Under the pieces are notes generated by a model. That model saw only the letters and a program-made list of their open reading frames with translations. It was not told the DNA's origin and searched no databases. The position numbers and the translations under genes were made by a program. From Tigriopus japonicus (Eukaryota > Arthropoda > Copepoda > Harpacticoida > Harpacticidae): a stretch of DNA of 64,000 bases. Where the stretch lies: assembly GCA_010645155.1 (NCBI GenBank), contig CM021317.1, positions 4,877,101-4,941,100 on the forward strand. Reading direction: 5' to 3'. Each line of letters starts with the position of its first letter. The stretch's first letter is position 1. This document shows, one piece after another, positions 13,001 to 24,000 of the stretch.

Positions 13001-16000
13001 ATATCATGCCGAAGATCGGCCACCATGAGCATTACAAAATCAAAGGAACCGGGCTCGCCCTTGGGACCTGGCAACCCTTGAGGACCACGTGGCCCTGGAG
13101 AGCCTGAAGTGCCTTGAGCTCCTGGAGGACCGACTGGTCCACGTTTACATTTACAGAAATGGCGCTTCTTGCCGGACTTGACCATCTTGTAGGAATCCAA
13201 AACTTCATTATCGGGATCTTCCTCATCTTGATCTTCAGGGTCTTCACTCTCCATCTGCTGATCATTCATGATTCCTCCAGGGCTACCTGAAATGGGAATG
13301 GGAGAGAATTTATATGACATACCACTGAAAATTTGGGGGCAAATTCATGTCTACTCTATCCATTTCAGACAAAATTCTGCTTTACGGTGGAGCTTAGGGG
13401 GGTTATTCAAAAATTTGCTCGTTCATCTGGGTACTAATGTTGTATGATTAGACTTGTTGAACATTTCAAATGACTCCTTCAATTCATAGTACATGACAAT
13501 GGAAGAACTTTCAAACTTCTTAAGTTTATGGTTTGCTTGCCAAAAAAAAAAAAAAAGATCAATAACAGTTTCATAGCAAGGTAAATAAATTTAATTATAC
13601 TACTGTCGGCCGCTTTTAGTTTCAAGTTAGCCCCTTTTTTCTGCCAAAGTTTTCAGTTTCGTAAAAGGGTCTTTCTGTTTATTTTTGCCCAAGAATCATC
13701 GGCTCTCTTTGACCCTACAGTACTAATAGTTCCCCTAAAAATGATTTCCTCCCAGAGGATAAACAAACTCTTTGGATTTAAATTTGAAGTGTTGGCTGTT
13801 GTCACTATTTTAACCACTTTTAAAACTGCTCGAAAATTGTGTTGTGTGACCTTACAAGTGAGACTTTGCAGGGTTGAAGAAAGTAACCATCTTAAGCAAC
13901 CTCATCTGACACTTCAGTGCACCCTGAGAGGTCAAAAAGGTTCCACTTGTTTCAAACATATCCTCAAAACAATTCCTTTAGGCGACAATTTGGTCATTCA
14001 GTTAAGCCCATCAATTTCTTATGCTCTTTCGAAGGTCATGGGACAAATCTTTAGTACCGGGTCTAACCAACAAGGATAAAATGTGAACAAATGCCCTCCA
14101 GAGCGGCGTGGATTTGGATTTTGCCTCAACCTTGATGGCCACTCGTAATCATAATCGCTTAACTTACCTGCAGGACCCGGAAAGCCTCTTGGCCCTGCTG
14201 GCCCAGGAGGCCCAGGTGCTCCCTCAGGACCTGGAGCACCCGCTGATACCCTGTAGAGACTTAAAGCGGTGGATAGGGTTCGAATCCTCTCCTCCATTGT
14301 TTCCACTGTGACCTTGAGGTTCTTGACGGTAACACAACTGGCCAAGCATTGATTGGGATCAGATCGATAGGCGGGTTGTTCATCGGAAAGGCACGTCTGA
14401 TTGTCCGATTGGTCCAATTTGAATCCATCTCGACACCCACATTGATACCCTCCAGGTTCATTGAGGCAAATCTACTTGAAGAAAGATTTTGTGATCACAG
14501 TATACTAGAGCGAGACTTGCCCGGGATTCTCACGTGATCACATTCACCGTTGTTGGAGGAGCATTCATCGACATCCTCGCAGGGTTGGTCATCTCCTCGT
14601 TCATGTTTTTCTCGATTGAAGGTGAATCCAGAAAAACATGTGCAAATGATTCGACCAAAAAACACAGAACATTTCTGAGGACACAAATTTAACGAACAGG
14701 GATCGGTGTCTTTTGGCACGCATCTTCCCAAAATCAAAGTATAACCATCGCAACAAGATCGTCGAACACAATCTGTCCAAAAGCCGTCATTCTAAAATAT
14801 AAACAAATTGACAAAGTACCTCTACATTTTTAAAGAAATTCACGTACCTTGCATCGATAGCGCGTTTCAATCACATTCTCCGATGGACACTCCAGACTTT
14901 TTGTTCTCTTGCCAAGTTGGGCTTCATAACCTTCTTGTTTAACGAAATAACCCTCGATATCTTTAGAAACTGAGCTCACTTCGGATACCAAAGTTAGAGC
15001 AATAAGTAGACCTCGCCATTCCATGGCGAACACTTTCAGCCGGAGAAGTGATTTTTTCTCTTCCTTAATTGAATGATTAGTCTCATCCAGTTTTCAAGTT
15101 TTGCCATTTGAACCCTCGCATACTCGTTTTTCAGGCGCTTGCAATGGGGGCCGATGCCAGAATACTGCCAAAGATTTTGAATGTCTTTGTCCCTTTGGCC
15201 AAGAGGGCCGATTTTGCGAAGACACTGTCAACATTACCCGACCAGCCTTTTCCGGAAATTCCTATTTAGCCACAAACCGACCAAAGCATATCCTGAGACA
15301 GTATGACGATAAACAAACTTCAATCTAATCTTGACCTTATATTTTCAAGCAATATTCATCCGATTTAGATTGAAAATGGCCTTCAAGTTTCGGGCTTTGG
15401 ATACTCGGGACAGCGTCCTCATTTATAGCGCCCAATCTGATGACGGTCAAGGTGATTTTATGTCTGTTACTCTCAAGGATGAACATTTGGAGTTTAGATT
15501 CAACACCGGCTCAGGTAATAATAAATGAACGAAGAAAAGTGGATCAAGATTGTATTTGTAGAACAAAAATAACTTCCAATGTGATTAACAGGTACCGCAA
15601 TAATAAAGAGCCCGGAACCGATTCAAGCCAAGAAATGGTATGAAGTCGTTTTGAACCGGAAACTGAAACATGGGCAAATGTTGGTAGTTGGTCAGACTCC
15701 AGTGAAGGCTGAATCTCCTGGATCAACACGTGGCCTTAATATTCGAACCCCTCTTTATTTTGGGGGCGTTAAAAGTAAGTGGTTCTAAGTCACGCAACCT
15801 TCTTTTAATAAACATCTTGGTCTCACCTTGGTTTTTAGGAGAGCAATTTACCTTGGCACCAGGAGTAGGAGCGGAACTTGGTTTCATTGGATGTATCACG
15901 GATATTCGCTCAGGCAGACATGAGCTGGATCTACAGAAGACTGTGGTTGATTCAGCAAATATTCGCGATTGTAGTTCAACCGAATCAAAATGTGACGAAT

Positions 16001-17262
16001 CACCTTGCGAAAATGGATCCACTTGTTCCCCTGGGAAATCCAAAGACAAATACAAGTGTCTCTGCACAGAGGGTTTCAAGTATGCTGAAAAATCGCGTTA
16101 GAGGATGGACGGGAGTAATTTTGATTTTAAAACATTTTAGGGGACAAAATTGCGAATTAATGTCTACCCAATGCGACCATTTGGATCCCTGTCATAATGG
16201 AGGGCGTTGTGAGGGCGGAACAGAGTTCTACAAGTGCTTTTGCCCGTTTGGCTTTGGCGGACGAAATTGTGACAAAAGTATATTATTGCATTTTACTTAT
16301 AATTATTGACAATTTTAAGTATAATTTCGCATAAATTACGTTACTTTTTCAACAGAATTATCCATGAGTGCGGAAACGGTTGGATTTCGAGGGGACAGCT
16401 TCATAGAATTGGATTGGAAACTTTTACCACACTTTGATCCTACCAAAATAGAGACCATAGAAATAGAGTTATCAACGACAAAAGCCGAAGGGCTCCTTTT
16501 TTACCAAGATGGGCCCCAAACCCAAATCAAAGACAGAGATTTTCTTGCAGTGGCTAGTAAGTCTCAAATTGTTGGCGCGTTTCTCAATCATTAACGCCAA
16601 AAACATAATTATTTTTTCGATGCTTCCAGTTGCTGGCGGAATACCCCGTTTCGAGTTCAACCTTGGTGAAGGATCAGCCGAATTAAAAGGGGACAAAAAA
16701 GTGAACGATGGCAAACTCCATCGCATCAAGTTCATTCGGAAAGGCCGAAAAGGCTCTATTGAGATTGATGGAGGGGATATAAACAAGGGCAGCTCCAAGG
16801 TAATAAGCGCCAAAGTCAATACCAAAAGCTAACATGAAACAATGATGTCCCTTTGTTTTCTTTAGGGCTTCACTGGAAGACTCAACACAGATGGGAACAT
16901 CTTTATCGGAGGAGGAATCAAACCGAGTCAGTTGACTCATGGGCGATACGTTTACGGATTCCGAGGCTGTCTTCACCGACTTGTCATTCAAGGAAGGGAA
17001 ATAGACTTCCTGAAGGATCCTGTCTCAAGTGGCAACTTGACGCCATGTTCCTCCACGAGGTAAGCCATTTTCGCGGGTCCAAGTAGTTGGCGCGTTTTTA
17101 ATCCAAATACCAATGTTTGTCCCCAGGAATTTGGAACAAGTAAATGATGTTAGCGATCCGTCCAAGCACGACTATGAGGATCCATATACCAAAGCTCTTC
17201 GCAAAGAGATGGAAGAATTCGACGAAGACAAATACTTAGAGAGAATGAACCGAGTAGGTTGA
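1069..17262 (+). CDS. HSPG2: Perlecan (basement-membrane heparan sulfate proteoglycan core protein), 5'-truncated by the window
   Basis: Secreted basement-membrane proteoglycan core protein. I traced 31 exons with consistent phases: 1069-1213, 2748-2967, 3038-3161, 3226-3378, 4377-4534, 4602-4876, 4934-5275, 5439-5740, 5802-5985, 6986-7270, 7546-8584, 8656-9263, 9327-9587, 9655-9954, 10111-10371, 10469-10870, 10923-11136, 11203-11303, 11672-11826, 11912-12134, 12213-12381, 12439-12821, 15135-15300, 15369-15514, 15592-15774, 15839-16079, 16141-16277, 16356-16556, 16630-16799, 16866-17059, 17127-17262. They total 7878 nt (2625 codons plus TGA). Domain order is laminin EGF, laminin IV (LYWSLPAQFIGNK, then DFLTALSNLDVILIRAT), laminin EGF, about 12 Ig domains with low-complexity linkers, LDL-receptor A, Ig, Ig, and then LamG-EGF-EGF-LamG-EGF-EGF-LamG, the endorepellin layout. 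A possible ATTAAA poly(A) signal lies at 17310-17315. The N-terminus is outside the window. The donors at 5276 (GTTGGC) and 9955 (GTGCCT) are weak and are the least certain junctions. Confidence 0.95.
1499..2044. mobile_element. Short terminal-inverted-repeat (MITE-like) element, copy 1, in a perlecan intron
   Basis: This 546-bp AT-rich segment starts AGGGCCCGGAAA and ends in a near complement (TTCCCGGGCCT). It matches 24891-25430 along its length. The 8-bp word TACATGAT occurs at 1490-1497 and 2047-2054, one to two bases outside the ends, and is a likely target-site duplication. It has no transposase, so it is a non-autonomous element. The duplication size would suit hAT or Mutator-like elements, but the family is not determined. 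Reading frames inside it (e.g. 1738-2325) are chance. Confidence 0.8.
3379..4376. other. Perlecan intron, no feature seen
   Basis: About 1 kb of AT-rich DNA between the two exons that complete the laminin IV domain. I saw no coding, RNA or repeat signal that I could support. Confidence 0.7.
5460..5640 (+). repeat. In-frame Pro/Tyr-rich linker repeat in perlecan (RPPYQPPT units)
   Basis: Within exon 5439-5740 the reading frame holds about eight tandem units of RPPYQPPT-type sequence, with a 24-bp DNA period seen as repeated CGGCCTCCATATCAACCACC. It separates a divergent Ig-like domain (exon 4934-5275) from the next Ig domain. Near-identical units suggest recent unit turnover. It is probably an extended, proline-rich spacer. 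Confidence 0.9.
5986..6985. other. Perlecan intron, no feature seen
   Basis: A 1-kb intron between two Ig-encoding exons. A short basic reading frame at 6290-6481 has no splice or homology support. Nothing else is recognisable. Confidence 0.65.
8845..8975 (+). repeat. In-frame RPDYGRPDE linker repeat in perlecan
   Basis: Exon 8656-9263 carries a tandem charged linker made of RPDYGRPDE/RPDYNQEG-type units between two Ig domains. The DNA repeats with a roughly 27-bp period (CGACCAGATTATGG). Unlike the Pro/Tyr linker at 5460-5640 it is mixed-charge and Asp-rich, so the two linkers arose independently. Confidence 0.88.
9655..9954 (+). other. Perlecan exon with clustered Ser-Gly/acidic motifs (probable glycosaminoglycan attachment region)
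   Basis: A 100-codon exon lying between Ig-encoding exons. It reads FDDESGRESGSGSKADNDEG and shortly after EGSGEMDDWD, then an acidic stretch ending in EDLEPERDYPP. Ser-Gly dipeptides within acidic clusters are the known context for xylosyltransferase and heparan or chondroitin sulfate attachment. Vertebrate perlecan carries its main SGD sites in the N-terminal domain, so an internal cluster is of interest. Chain type and actual occupancy are inference. Confidence 0.75.
10469..10870 (+). other. Gly-rich linker plus LDL-receptor class A domain within perlecan
   Basis: This exon starts with a poly-Gly tract (GGGTGGNSGGGGGGGGS), followed by a Tyr/Pro/Asp-rich stretch. It then has a six-cysteine LDLa module: C-FHC-C-C-DC-C with the calcium-binding signature DCTDGSDEKNC. 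An LDLa between C-terminal Ig domains departs from the vertebrate perlecan order, in which LDLa modules sit near the N-terminus. Confidence 0.85.
11304..11671. other. Perlecan intron, no feature seen
   Basis: 368 bp of AT-rich intron between two parts of the Ig region. No supported feature. Confidence 0.7.
12835..15024 (-). CDS. CCBE1: CCBE1-like collagen and calcium-binding EGF domain protein, nested antisense in a perlecan intron
   Basis: Four coding exons in transcript order: 15024-14848, 14791-14534, 14471-14168, 13286-12835, for 396 aa (human CCBE1 is about 406). The ATG at 15024 starts a signal peptide (MEWRGLLIALTLVSEV). Next come a Cys-rich EGF region (CCDGYTLILGRCVPKD), a calcium-binding EGF with DVDECSSNNGEC, a short helical stretch, and two Gly-X-Y collagen blocks. 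The conserved C-terminal element is GSFDFVMLMVADLRHDIEML. Vertebrate CCBE1 is a secreted factor that helps ADAMTS3 process VEGF-C; a role here is unknown. All exons lie inside perlecan intron 12822-15134 on the other strand. The stop codon is only 13 bp from the perlecan donor, so the 3' UTR must run antisense through perlecan exon sequence. Domain order, length and the C-terminal block make the orthology firm. Confidence 0.93.
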
Positions 17263-18670
17263 AAGTGCTCCCGAATCAACGTCAATGTTACCATCTATGT
17301 GTTCAATACATTAAATATGTGTGCAAAGCTAAGTGTTCTCAGGTTCTAGTAAAACTATGGATTCGAGATATCATTCAAGACTTCATTTGTTTTCTTGAGA
17401 AACTGTCCGAAAAATACAAATTGCAAAAGAAGTAGGCGCAAAAGACATCGATTTTCATGTTAAAATACGCATTGATGAATTTCGTCACGTACTTTACCGT
17501 ACGTACCGTTTCTACTATGGCGGCGGCGTACCGCGTAGCCAAGACCCCCAATAGACGAAGAAAGAGGCAGGGAGTCCTAATTTCCGCCAAAAAGGGCGAT
17601 AAATATTTTGTTCAAACTGATATAAGTGAAGAAAGGTCTTGACACAATCAATGGAGTTCAATTACTTGGTTGGGTTAGATTTTTTATTGGTACGCTCATT
17701 CTAGTTTCATTTCTAAGTTTGTCCAAATAGCAGGAAATAGCAGGAAATTTGCATTTCTTGGGCCGGATGTTTGTGTATTTGGCATCCCTGTTTTGTACAG
17801 ACGACGCCAGTTGTAAAAGAATTAGTACCCTAAAAGTGAGGGACCAATGAGAGCGACGTATTCAGCGGCTTCCGCCTAAACTTCACGCCAGCCCATGATA
17901 GCCCATTTGGCCTCATTGCTCTCTTTGTTACCTCCTTGGCTGAGCTAGGCGAGCCTGTTCAATTCCTGTCTTTCCAGGGAGCTTGCAACTTGTTACCCAA
18001 AAATGTACTTTAATCAATTTATTTAATACTATACATTGTAATAAGATATAATTCGATATGAAACCTTACCCGTGGAAACATAATTTCTTCGCCTAATTTG
18101 GAATCAATGTCACAATAAAAGGGCAAGTGAGGAGAGGATGATGAAAATACATGGCCAATGAAACGAGGACAGCCAAAACTAAGTCACTTTTACACCATGA
18201 GACAACGTTGTGAGCACAAGAGTAATGCTCATTGCTCACACTCAGCACTCACTAACCTGCCTGTTTCTCCAGCTGGGCTAGAACTGAATGAGCCAGGAGG
18301 AGAAGATTCAGGGAAGGCTTCCTCAGCTGATGACGCAGTAATTTAAGGGAACTAATATAATTCGAAATAACAAAACTTAGTGGTTATCTGGACCCATGTT
18401 GTGCATCCCATCAATCTTTAATACCTTGTGCTCCTGTTGACACGATTCCAGCTTGTCGTCAAGGCTCCTGGATGGTTGGAACTCATTTTGGCGCCTCTTC
18501 TAGTGTCAGCTGGGAATTTTTTGGAGCCAGGCCGGTCGTGTAGTAGTTGTGGTCTTGCTCAAATCTTGTGCACACCACGAAGGAAGGGTGTACTTGAGAA
18601 AATCATCTGATTTTGGGACATCACAGACAGTGGGACAGCTTTGTTGTTGCATGATGTCATGACTTAAACC
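17263..18670. other. Intergenic region between perlecan and C12orf57
   Basis: It holds the perlecan 3' UTR (ATTAAA at 17310) and the upstream region of C12orf57. A TGATGTCA (CRE/AP-1-like) word sits at about 18652, just before the C12orf57 ATG. A small reading frame at 17517-17642 is listed separately. No transposon was recognised. Confidence 0.5.
17517..17642 (+). CDS. Possible short ORF or first coding exon (41 codons), unrecognised
   Basis: An ATG in a plausible context (CTACTATGGCGGCGGCG) opens MAAAYRVAKTPNRRRKRQG and ends at TGA 17640-17642. The local GC rise, the Ala-rich start and the basic cluster look more gene-like than the surrounding DNA. I recognise no family. It could be a microprotein, an upstream ORF or chance. 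Confidence 0.2.
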   Translation: MAAAYRVAKTPNRRRKRQGVLISAKKGDKYFVQTDISEERS

Positions 18671-19068
18671 ATGGCCTTTGAACCCGAGTTCACTGTGGTG
18701 GATGCTAAGTCGGCCTTGATTGCTTTGCTCAATGCATTTCAGAGTGCCAAATACCAACCCCAATTGGAGGCCCTCAGAGCAGAGGCCGGGGATGATATGA
18801 TCAAACAAATGCAGATTGTATTTCCAGTCGTGGCAAAAATTCAGGTAGGATTGGAACAGAAGTATGGTGCAAAAAGCAAGGGTTGTTTTTATTTGAATCT
18901 TCTTTTTTGTAGGCAGAAGTGATCCATAGGTACGGTTTCTCTGCAGATGGCGAGGGCGTAATACAGTTCATGCAGCATGTCAAGCTGTATGAGAGAGAAG
19001 ACCCAGAAATTGCCAGATTGTCCTCTTTAGTAAAGGCACACTCAATACCACCCATGGACGCAAGATAG
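18671..19068 (+). CDS. C12orf57: Protein C10 (C12orf57/Grcc10 orthologue)
   Basis: Two coding exons, 18671-18844 and 18913-19068, joined by a 68-bp GTAGGA...TGTAG intron, give 109 aa. The protein matches the small all-helical C10 family along its length: a helical N-terminus, then MQIVFPVVAKIQAEVI, RYGFSADGEGVIQF, and YEREDPEIARLSSLVKAH ahead of a proline near the end. Human C12orf57 (about 126 aa) is a conserved brain-expressed protein linked to Temtamy syndrome; its molecular role is poorly known. The ATG has an ACCATGG context. The stop codon is 11 bp before the ATG of the zinc-finger ORF at 19080, with no room for a separate poly(A) site and promoter between them. Confidence 0.95.
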
Positions 19069-19079
19069 TTGTGTTGAAT

Positions 19080-20842
19080 ATGAATAATCCGACTTTTACC
19101 ACCTTGTCCTCTCAAACCAAGTCCGTGAATTCTGTGGTGGAGTCCAGTAAAACAGGCGAAATGTGGCTCAGTGATGAGCAAGGGCAAGTGTATGTGACAA
19201 TTGACACTTCTCAAGCCGTGTTTCCAGAGGTGCAGACTACCATGAGCTTCATAGACGTGAAAGACAGCCTCAGTTGGGGTAATCAGAATTTATTGCAACA
19301 AATTGAACTACCCACAGAGCCCATGCCTGCTGCAGACATGCTTAACACAAAATTGGATACTTTGGCCCATGCAGCCTCCACCCAGCTTCCCATGAATGAG
19401 TTGCAACCAGTGACAGTTCAACCACCCCAAAATACCCCCTTGCCTCCATCAAATCTGGTGCAATTACCTCAGCATCCTGATCCCTCTGTGATAGGTCTGG
19501 CTAATGGGATCATAGAGATGAGCACAACATCAAGCAGCAATCATCGCCTTTTATGTGGAGATTGCTCTGTTGCGTTTGAGTCAGCAGATGTGTTCTTCAA
19601 ACATTGGCTAGATAACCATTGTAAATTGGATGTAGATCAAACCTCCAGCAACATGCCCCTTCAACAATGCCCTACCTGTAAACATGTGTTTGTGATGGGA
19701 ACTGCTAAAGCCCTAGAGCACAATCAGAGATGTGGCTCGGACAAGGTCAAGATGAGCACAACTCTACAAAAGCGAAAACAACTCGAAAATGAAGAAAATG
19801 TACAACCCACTGTCAAGCTACCCAAAACAGGTACACACCCTTGCAACCTGAATATTACAGTACCTTCCAATAAACCCATTTAATCCTTGTTTTTACAGCT
19901 AAGAGACCACCTAATGCTGTGTCGTGTGGAACATGCTCTCTAACCTTGAAAACCATAACTTCATTCTTTCTCCATTGGCTGGAGGCCCATGACCAAATTA
20001 CAGATATCCTTGAGGAGGTGTGGCAGTGCGGGGTGTGCATCCCCAGCAAGCTATTCCCTGATGTTGATGGCTTGAGGGACCATTTTCTTTTGGTCAAGCA
20101 TGTGCCAAGTGATCCTATCCTGCCCTGTAGTATCAAAGGCTGTGTGTCGAAATTTGCAGCAAATGAGGGACTCAATGAGCATTTGAGTATGCACTCCCAA
20201 GACTCCAACCCCAAGACCCTTAACAGATGCTCCAAATGTCCCAAGATCTTCCAAAACGGCCTTTTGGGGCATTTCTTGTCTGAACATGCCACATTATGCG
20301 ACTTGTGCTCATGCCAAGTGCACAATGAGGACATGGACGACCATTTGTCTAATTTCCACCGCTTTGAGCGGGTGTGGAATCGTCAGATCAATCTGGAGAA
20401 AATTGCGGCCAGTGATGTTCCAATGGGAAAACCAGCATCCCATGTCAACCCCCAACACCACTCAAAGAGACTCGTTGAGAACTCCAGCAGCACCCTTACT
20501 GTGATCCCCAACAACCCTACAGGGAACCCTCTCACTACCATAACCGACCACCACCCCACATCCTCACCTGAAAGTGTTGTAAAATCAGGCCAACCCTCTC
20601 AATCTTCTACATTGGTTCCACAACCAGTTGCTGTCCCATCGGCAGCCTCTGTTACTTCGGCAATGAAATGCAAGGCATGCAACCTCTTTTTCACCAGCGA
20701 AAAACTCTTGGAGAAGCATTATTTTGCCAACCACGAGTTCAAATGCAAGTTTTGTGATAAAACAATGGACAAGGATGAATACGGCGACCACTTGCGCGTT
20801 CATTTGGCCAGTGAAAGAAAAAGAGGGGTTTCCAAGAAATGA
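19080..20842 (+). CDS. C2H2-type zinc-finger protein
   Basis: Two exons, 19080-19830 and 19899-20842, give 564 aa. The first ~150 residues are Ser/Thr/Gln/Pro-rich without a recognised domain. About eight C2H2-like fingers follow, several atypical: LLCGDCSVAFES..KHWLDNH, VSCGTCSLTLKT..LHWLEAH, WQCGVC, LPCSIKGC..EHLSMH, NRCSKCPKIF..GHFLSEH, LCDLCSC..DHLSNFH, and after a Pro/Ser/Thr-rich spacer MKCKACNLFFTS..KHYFANH and FKCKFCDK..DHLRVH. A nuclear DNA- or RNA-binding role is likely, but I cannot name an orthologue. The ATG at 19080 is the first in frame after TGA 18990-18992. The gene may be co-transcribed with C12orf57, or spliced to the good acceptor TGTCCTCTTTAG ending at 19030. Confidence 0.85.
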
Positions 20843-20986
20843 GAGAGCCCTTAGGAAAGCTCCCTCACGCAACCACACCTTGTCAACGACTCCCCGTCTC
20901 TCCAGATTTGCTTTTTTGGATCCACAAATTCAATGCTATGTTTGTCATACCGCTAAATATAAGACTATACAACATTCGCAACACTG

Positions 20987-20992
20987 TTTATT
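20987..20992 (-). terminator. Poly(A) signal of the alkaline phosphatase gene
   Basis: AATAAA on the - strand, 20 nt after the alkaline phosphatase stop codon (21012-21014). It implies a very short 3' UTR. The convergent zinc-finger gene ends at 20842. Confidence 0.6.
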
Positions 20993-21011
20993 TTCAACTG
21001 TGCAACCTCAA

Positions 21012-24000
21012 CTACCGAATCACTCGATTGCGATCAAGAACCAGTAAAACGAATTGGCCGAAAGTAGTGAGTAATGCTGACATTTGCAGAGAAGAGGAAT
21101 GATTAACGTCAGTGGATCGCATATCAATGTTTTTCAAGAGGGACAGGTGTCTTCTACATGTTTGGTTGTAAGGACCAGAGCAGAGAGCATAAGCCATGAC
21201 ATGCCCGACGTAGGATTGTTCATGAGTTGAATGAAAGAAGTAACTCATTGGACCTGCAAAGAAATCCCGAGACGAGAAAATTAGCCACAACCAGGGCTGT
21301 GCTAAATTTATTCCATTACCTGTTGCCCATAGACCGACATCGTGTCCACTGTGAACACCACTCCCCATGGGTATCAGTGCCGGGTGTAAAAAGTCCAAAT
21401 CGTTGGTATCTGTTCCGGATAAGTCTATTCTCTCTCCATTTTCGTCAAAAGCATTGACGTATCCAGGACCATTGGCGTAATTCAAAGTCGTGTATGGATA
21501 TTTGTCGGTCATTCGAACGGGATCATTTTCCACCAAACCTAGAACAAAACCCGGTCAAGCTCTAGTTCGTTTTGAAATTATTTGGGAAAATTCCCAAATG
21601 GTTAGTACCAAAATTAGTTTGTGAATGCTAAGATCTTCCCCACGAGACATGTTAAGTAAATCAATGGTCCTATATTAATTTTGTTCAATAAATGTTTGGT
21701 TTTATCAAGGGTTCGGGTGTCACCTTTCAATCGCGAAACTGTGATATTTGGTATAAGTTGACGCAAAAGAATTACATGAACTTGATTAAAAAGGTTTGGC
21801 AACAAAATGAAAAACTTGACTCTCAAGAAAACCAAAAGACTAAAAGAATGAGTAAAAGATGTTGATCCAATATTCAACCCGTTTGGCTTTACGTTTATGT
21901 CAAAAAATCAGTTTTTGTAAATAATATGAAAGCTGTATTTAATGTTGACATTTTCTGATCTTGTTTTGAGGTACATAAATATTTTTTAGGGCGGCTGAAG
22001 TTACAATTTTTTTTTTCAATTCCGTCTCGAAAGAACGCAATCGACAACTCCACTAATATGTCATCATTTGGACGGGAAAATTTATTTAGAGGAGCAAATA
22101 ATTTAGACATTTCGGGAGCAAGGTCAGCTGACAATCGCATTATTTAACCATTACGTGATCTTACGCTGTCAAACGTCTGTAGTTTGTACTCCAAAAAGAA
22201 AAAAAAAGAAAAATCAGAGCCCTACGTTATCATTGTAAAAGACGTTTTCCCCCTGAAGCGAAGGTGAAACATTTATTAACCAGATAAAAATGTGTTTCCA
22301 AAGCTTTTCAAATTCGTGAACAATTCCGTCTCATTTTAAAAAGTTCTTTGAAAGCTCAAAAAGTGTTTCTCAACTTTTGATGCGGCTCCCAAAAAGACTC
22401 ACCTCCTATTTGATTTCCACGAGGAGGATACCCAGAAATACTGAGTGTGTGTCCATGATCTGCAGTCACAATGACTAAGGTCTCTTCTAGATCAACTTGT
22501 TCCAAAACAGCTTCAACGACTTGTTCCAAAACAAGCACCTCAGCCAATGCTCGATTGGCCTGTCCATCATGGTGAGCTCGATCGATCTGGCCATTTTCAA
22601 CCATGAGGAAAAAGCCTTTGTCATTCTAAAGTGCAATGGACATTTTTCAAATACCTTTCTATTTGCATTGACCCTTTTTAGTGAACGTTAATCCATCTCC
22701 TTAATCTGTCGAGAAATCTGTCTAGATCAGGAGACAATAGACCTTGAGGGCCATTTTAGACAGACTTTTTGCCCTGTCCCCTCCCAAATCCCGAATGCTC
22801 GAGCATCCAAGTATCCACTTGTGTTTACTTTAAAGCAAACAAACGAATTAAAACACGAACTCACGTTCTCCAGTAGTTCAATAGCTTTCAAAGTCATCTC
22901 TTTTAATGACGGCTGGCCTGAACTTGTATTGTCCCGTTTGTCTTCGTAATCCATGTGTTTGGGAGCAAAAACGCCTGAAAGTCAACACACTACTAGTCAA
23001 TAATTTAAAATAGAATTTGACCTAGTTATTAAAAAGGTTGTCCAGATCTGCCAACAATAACTCATTGGTAAAACAAATGTTAAATAAATTTTAAAAGTAC
23101 ATTGTTTATTTATTATTTAGGGTATCTAAATGCAAGGAATTCTATTTCTTGTTCTAATACTAAAAATCACCACAAGGTGCTCTATTTCAAATAATTTTTA
23201 CCTATTGGATTTCAGTCGACATGACTTTTGCCATTTCGAATTGAACCTTACATGAGGAATTAATTGTAAGCTAGAAATGAATAAAAACTTTCGGTGTGAT
23301 TGTTACGGTCATGAATTATGACGCCAAGCCAAAAGATTTCAAGATTGTGCCTTAGAATCCCGAAGAATACCGATTGGGCAAACGTAAAAGACAAAGATCT
23401 TCCTTACCCAAAACATGTTCCAACTGATCGGATTTATCGATATCTAAGAGAGATTTCCGATCGTGAACAAATCTATAGGAAGCTTTGTGTTCCTCGTGAA
23501 AGTCCATCCATTCTTGGATGAGATCACGGCCATCTTGCCGGACGCAACTCCATTTTTCCGGGGAACTGTGGTCTAGATTTCTCAGGGTGCGATCGCCTCC
23601 TCCAAAAAAGACATTGGTCTTTAATCCTGGATTGGAGCCCACCAATTGGCTTCCAATATCGAGAACACCTACAACCAAGTTATTCATTATGTCCAGAGCG
23701 TCATTTATTCTACTACTGTTTTCTTGAAACCACTACAATAATACAGAGAACTTGCATCGTGAACATTCCTCAGGAAGGGTATGAAAGGGAACTATTTATT
23801 GCATTCCCTTTTTTGCGAGCAAACTGGGCCTAAGTATCTGGCATGTATAGGGTCATTTAGGCGCAACCAATGAAGTAGAAAACACGCGCAACCTTTGAGT
23901 TTCGTGACACAAAATTTCTGGTTTTACGTGTCCAGTATTCAATGAGAAGTTTGAAAATGGGCCAAACTTTTGTGACAAGTCACAATTTTGGGACCTCCCT

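Noticed and set aside
19071..19079. GTG as the zinc-finger start, and GTG at 47325 as the galaxin-2 start
   Set aside because: Non-ATG starts are unlikely in an animal gene; in-frame ATGs at 19080 and 47301 follow directly, and the latter opens a good signal peptide.
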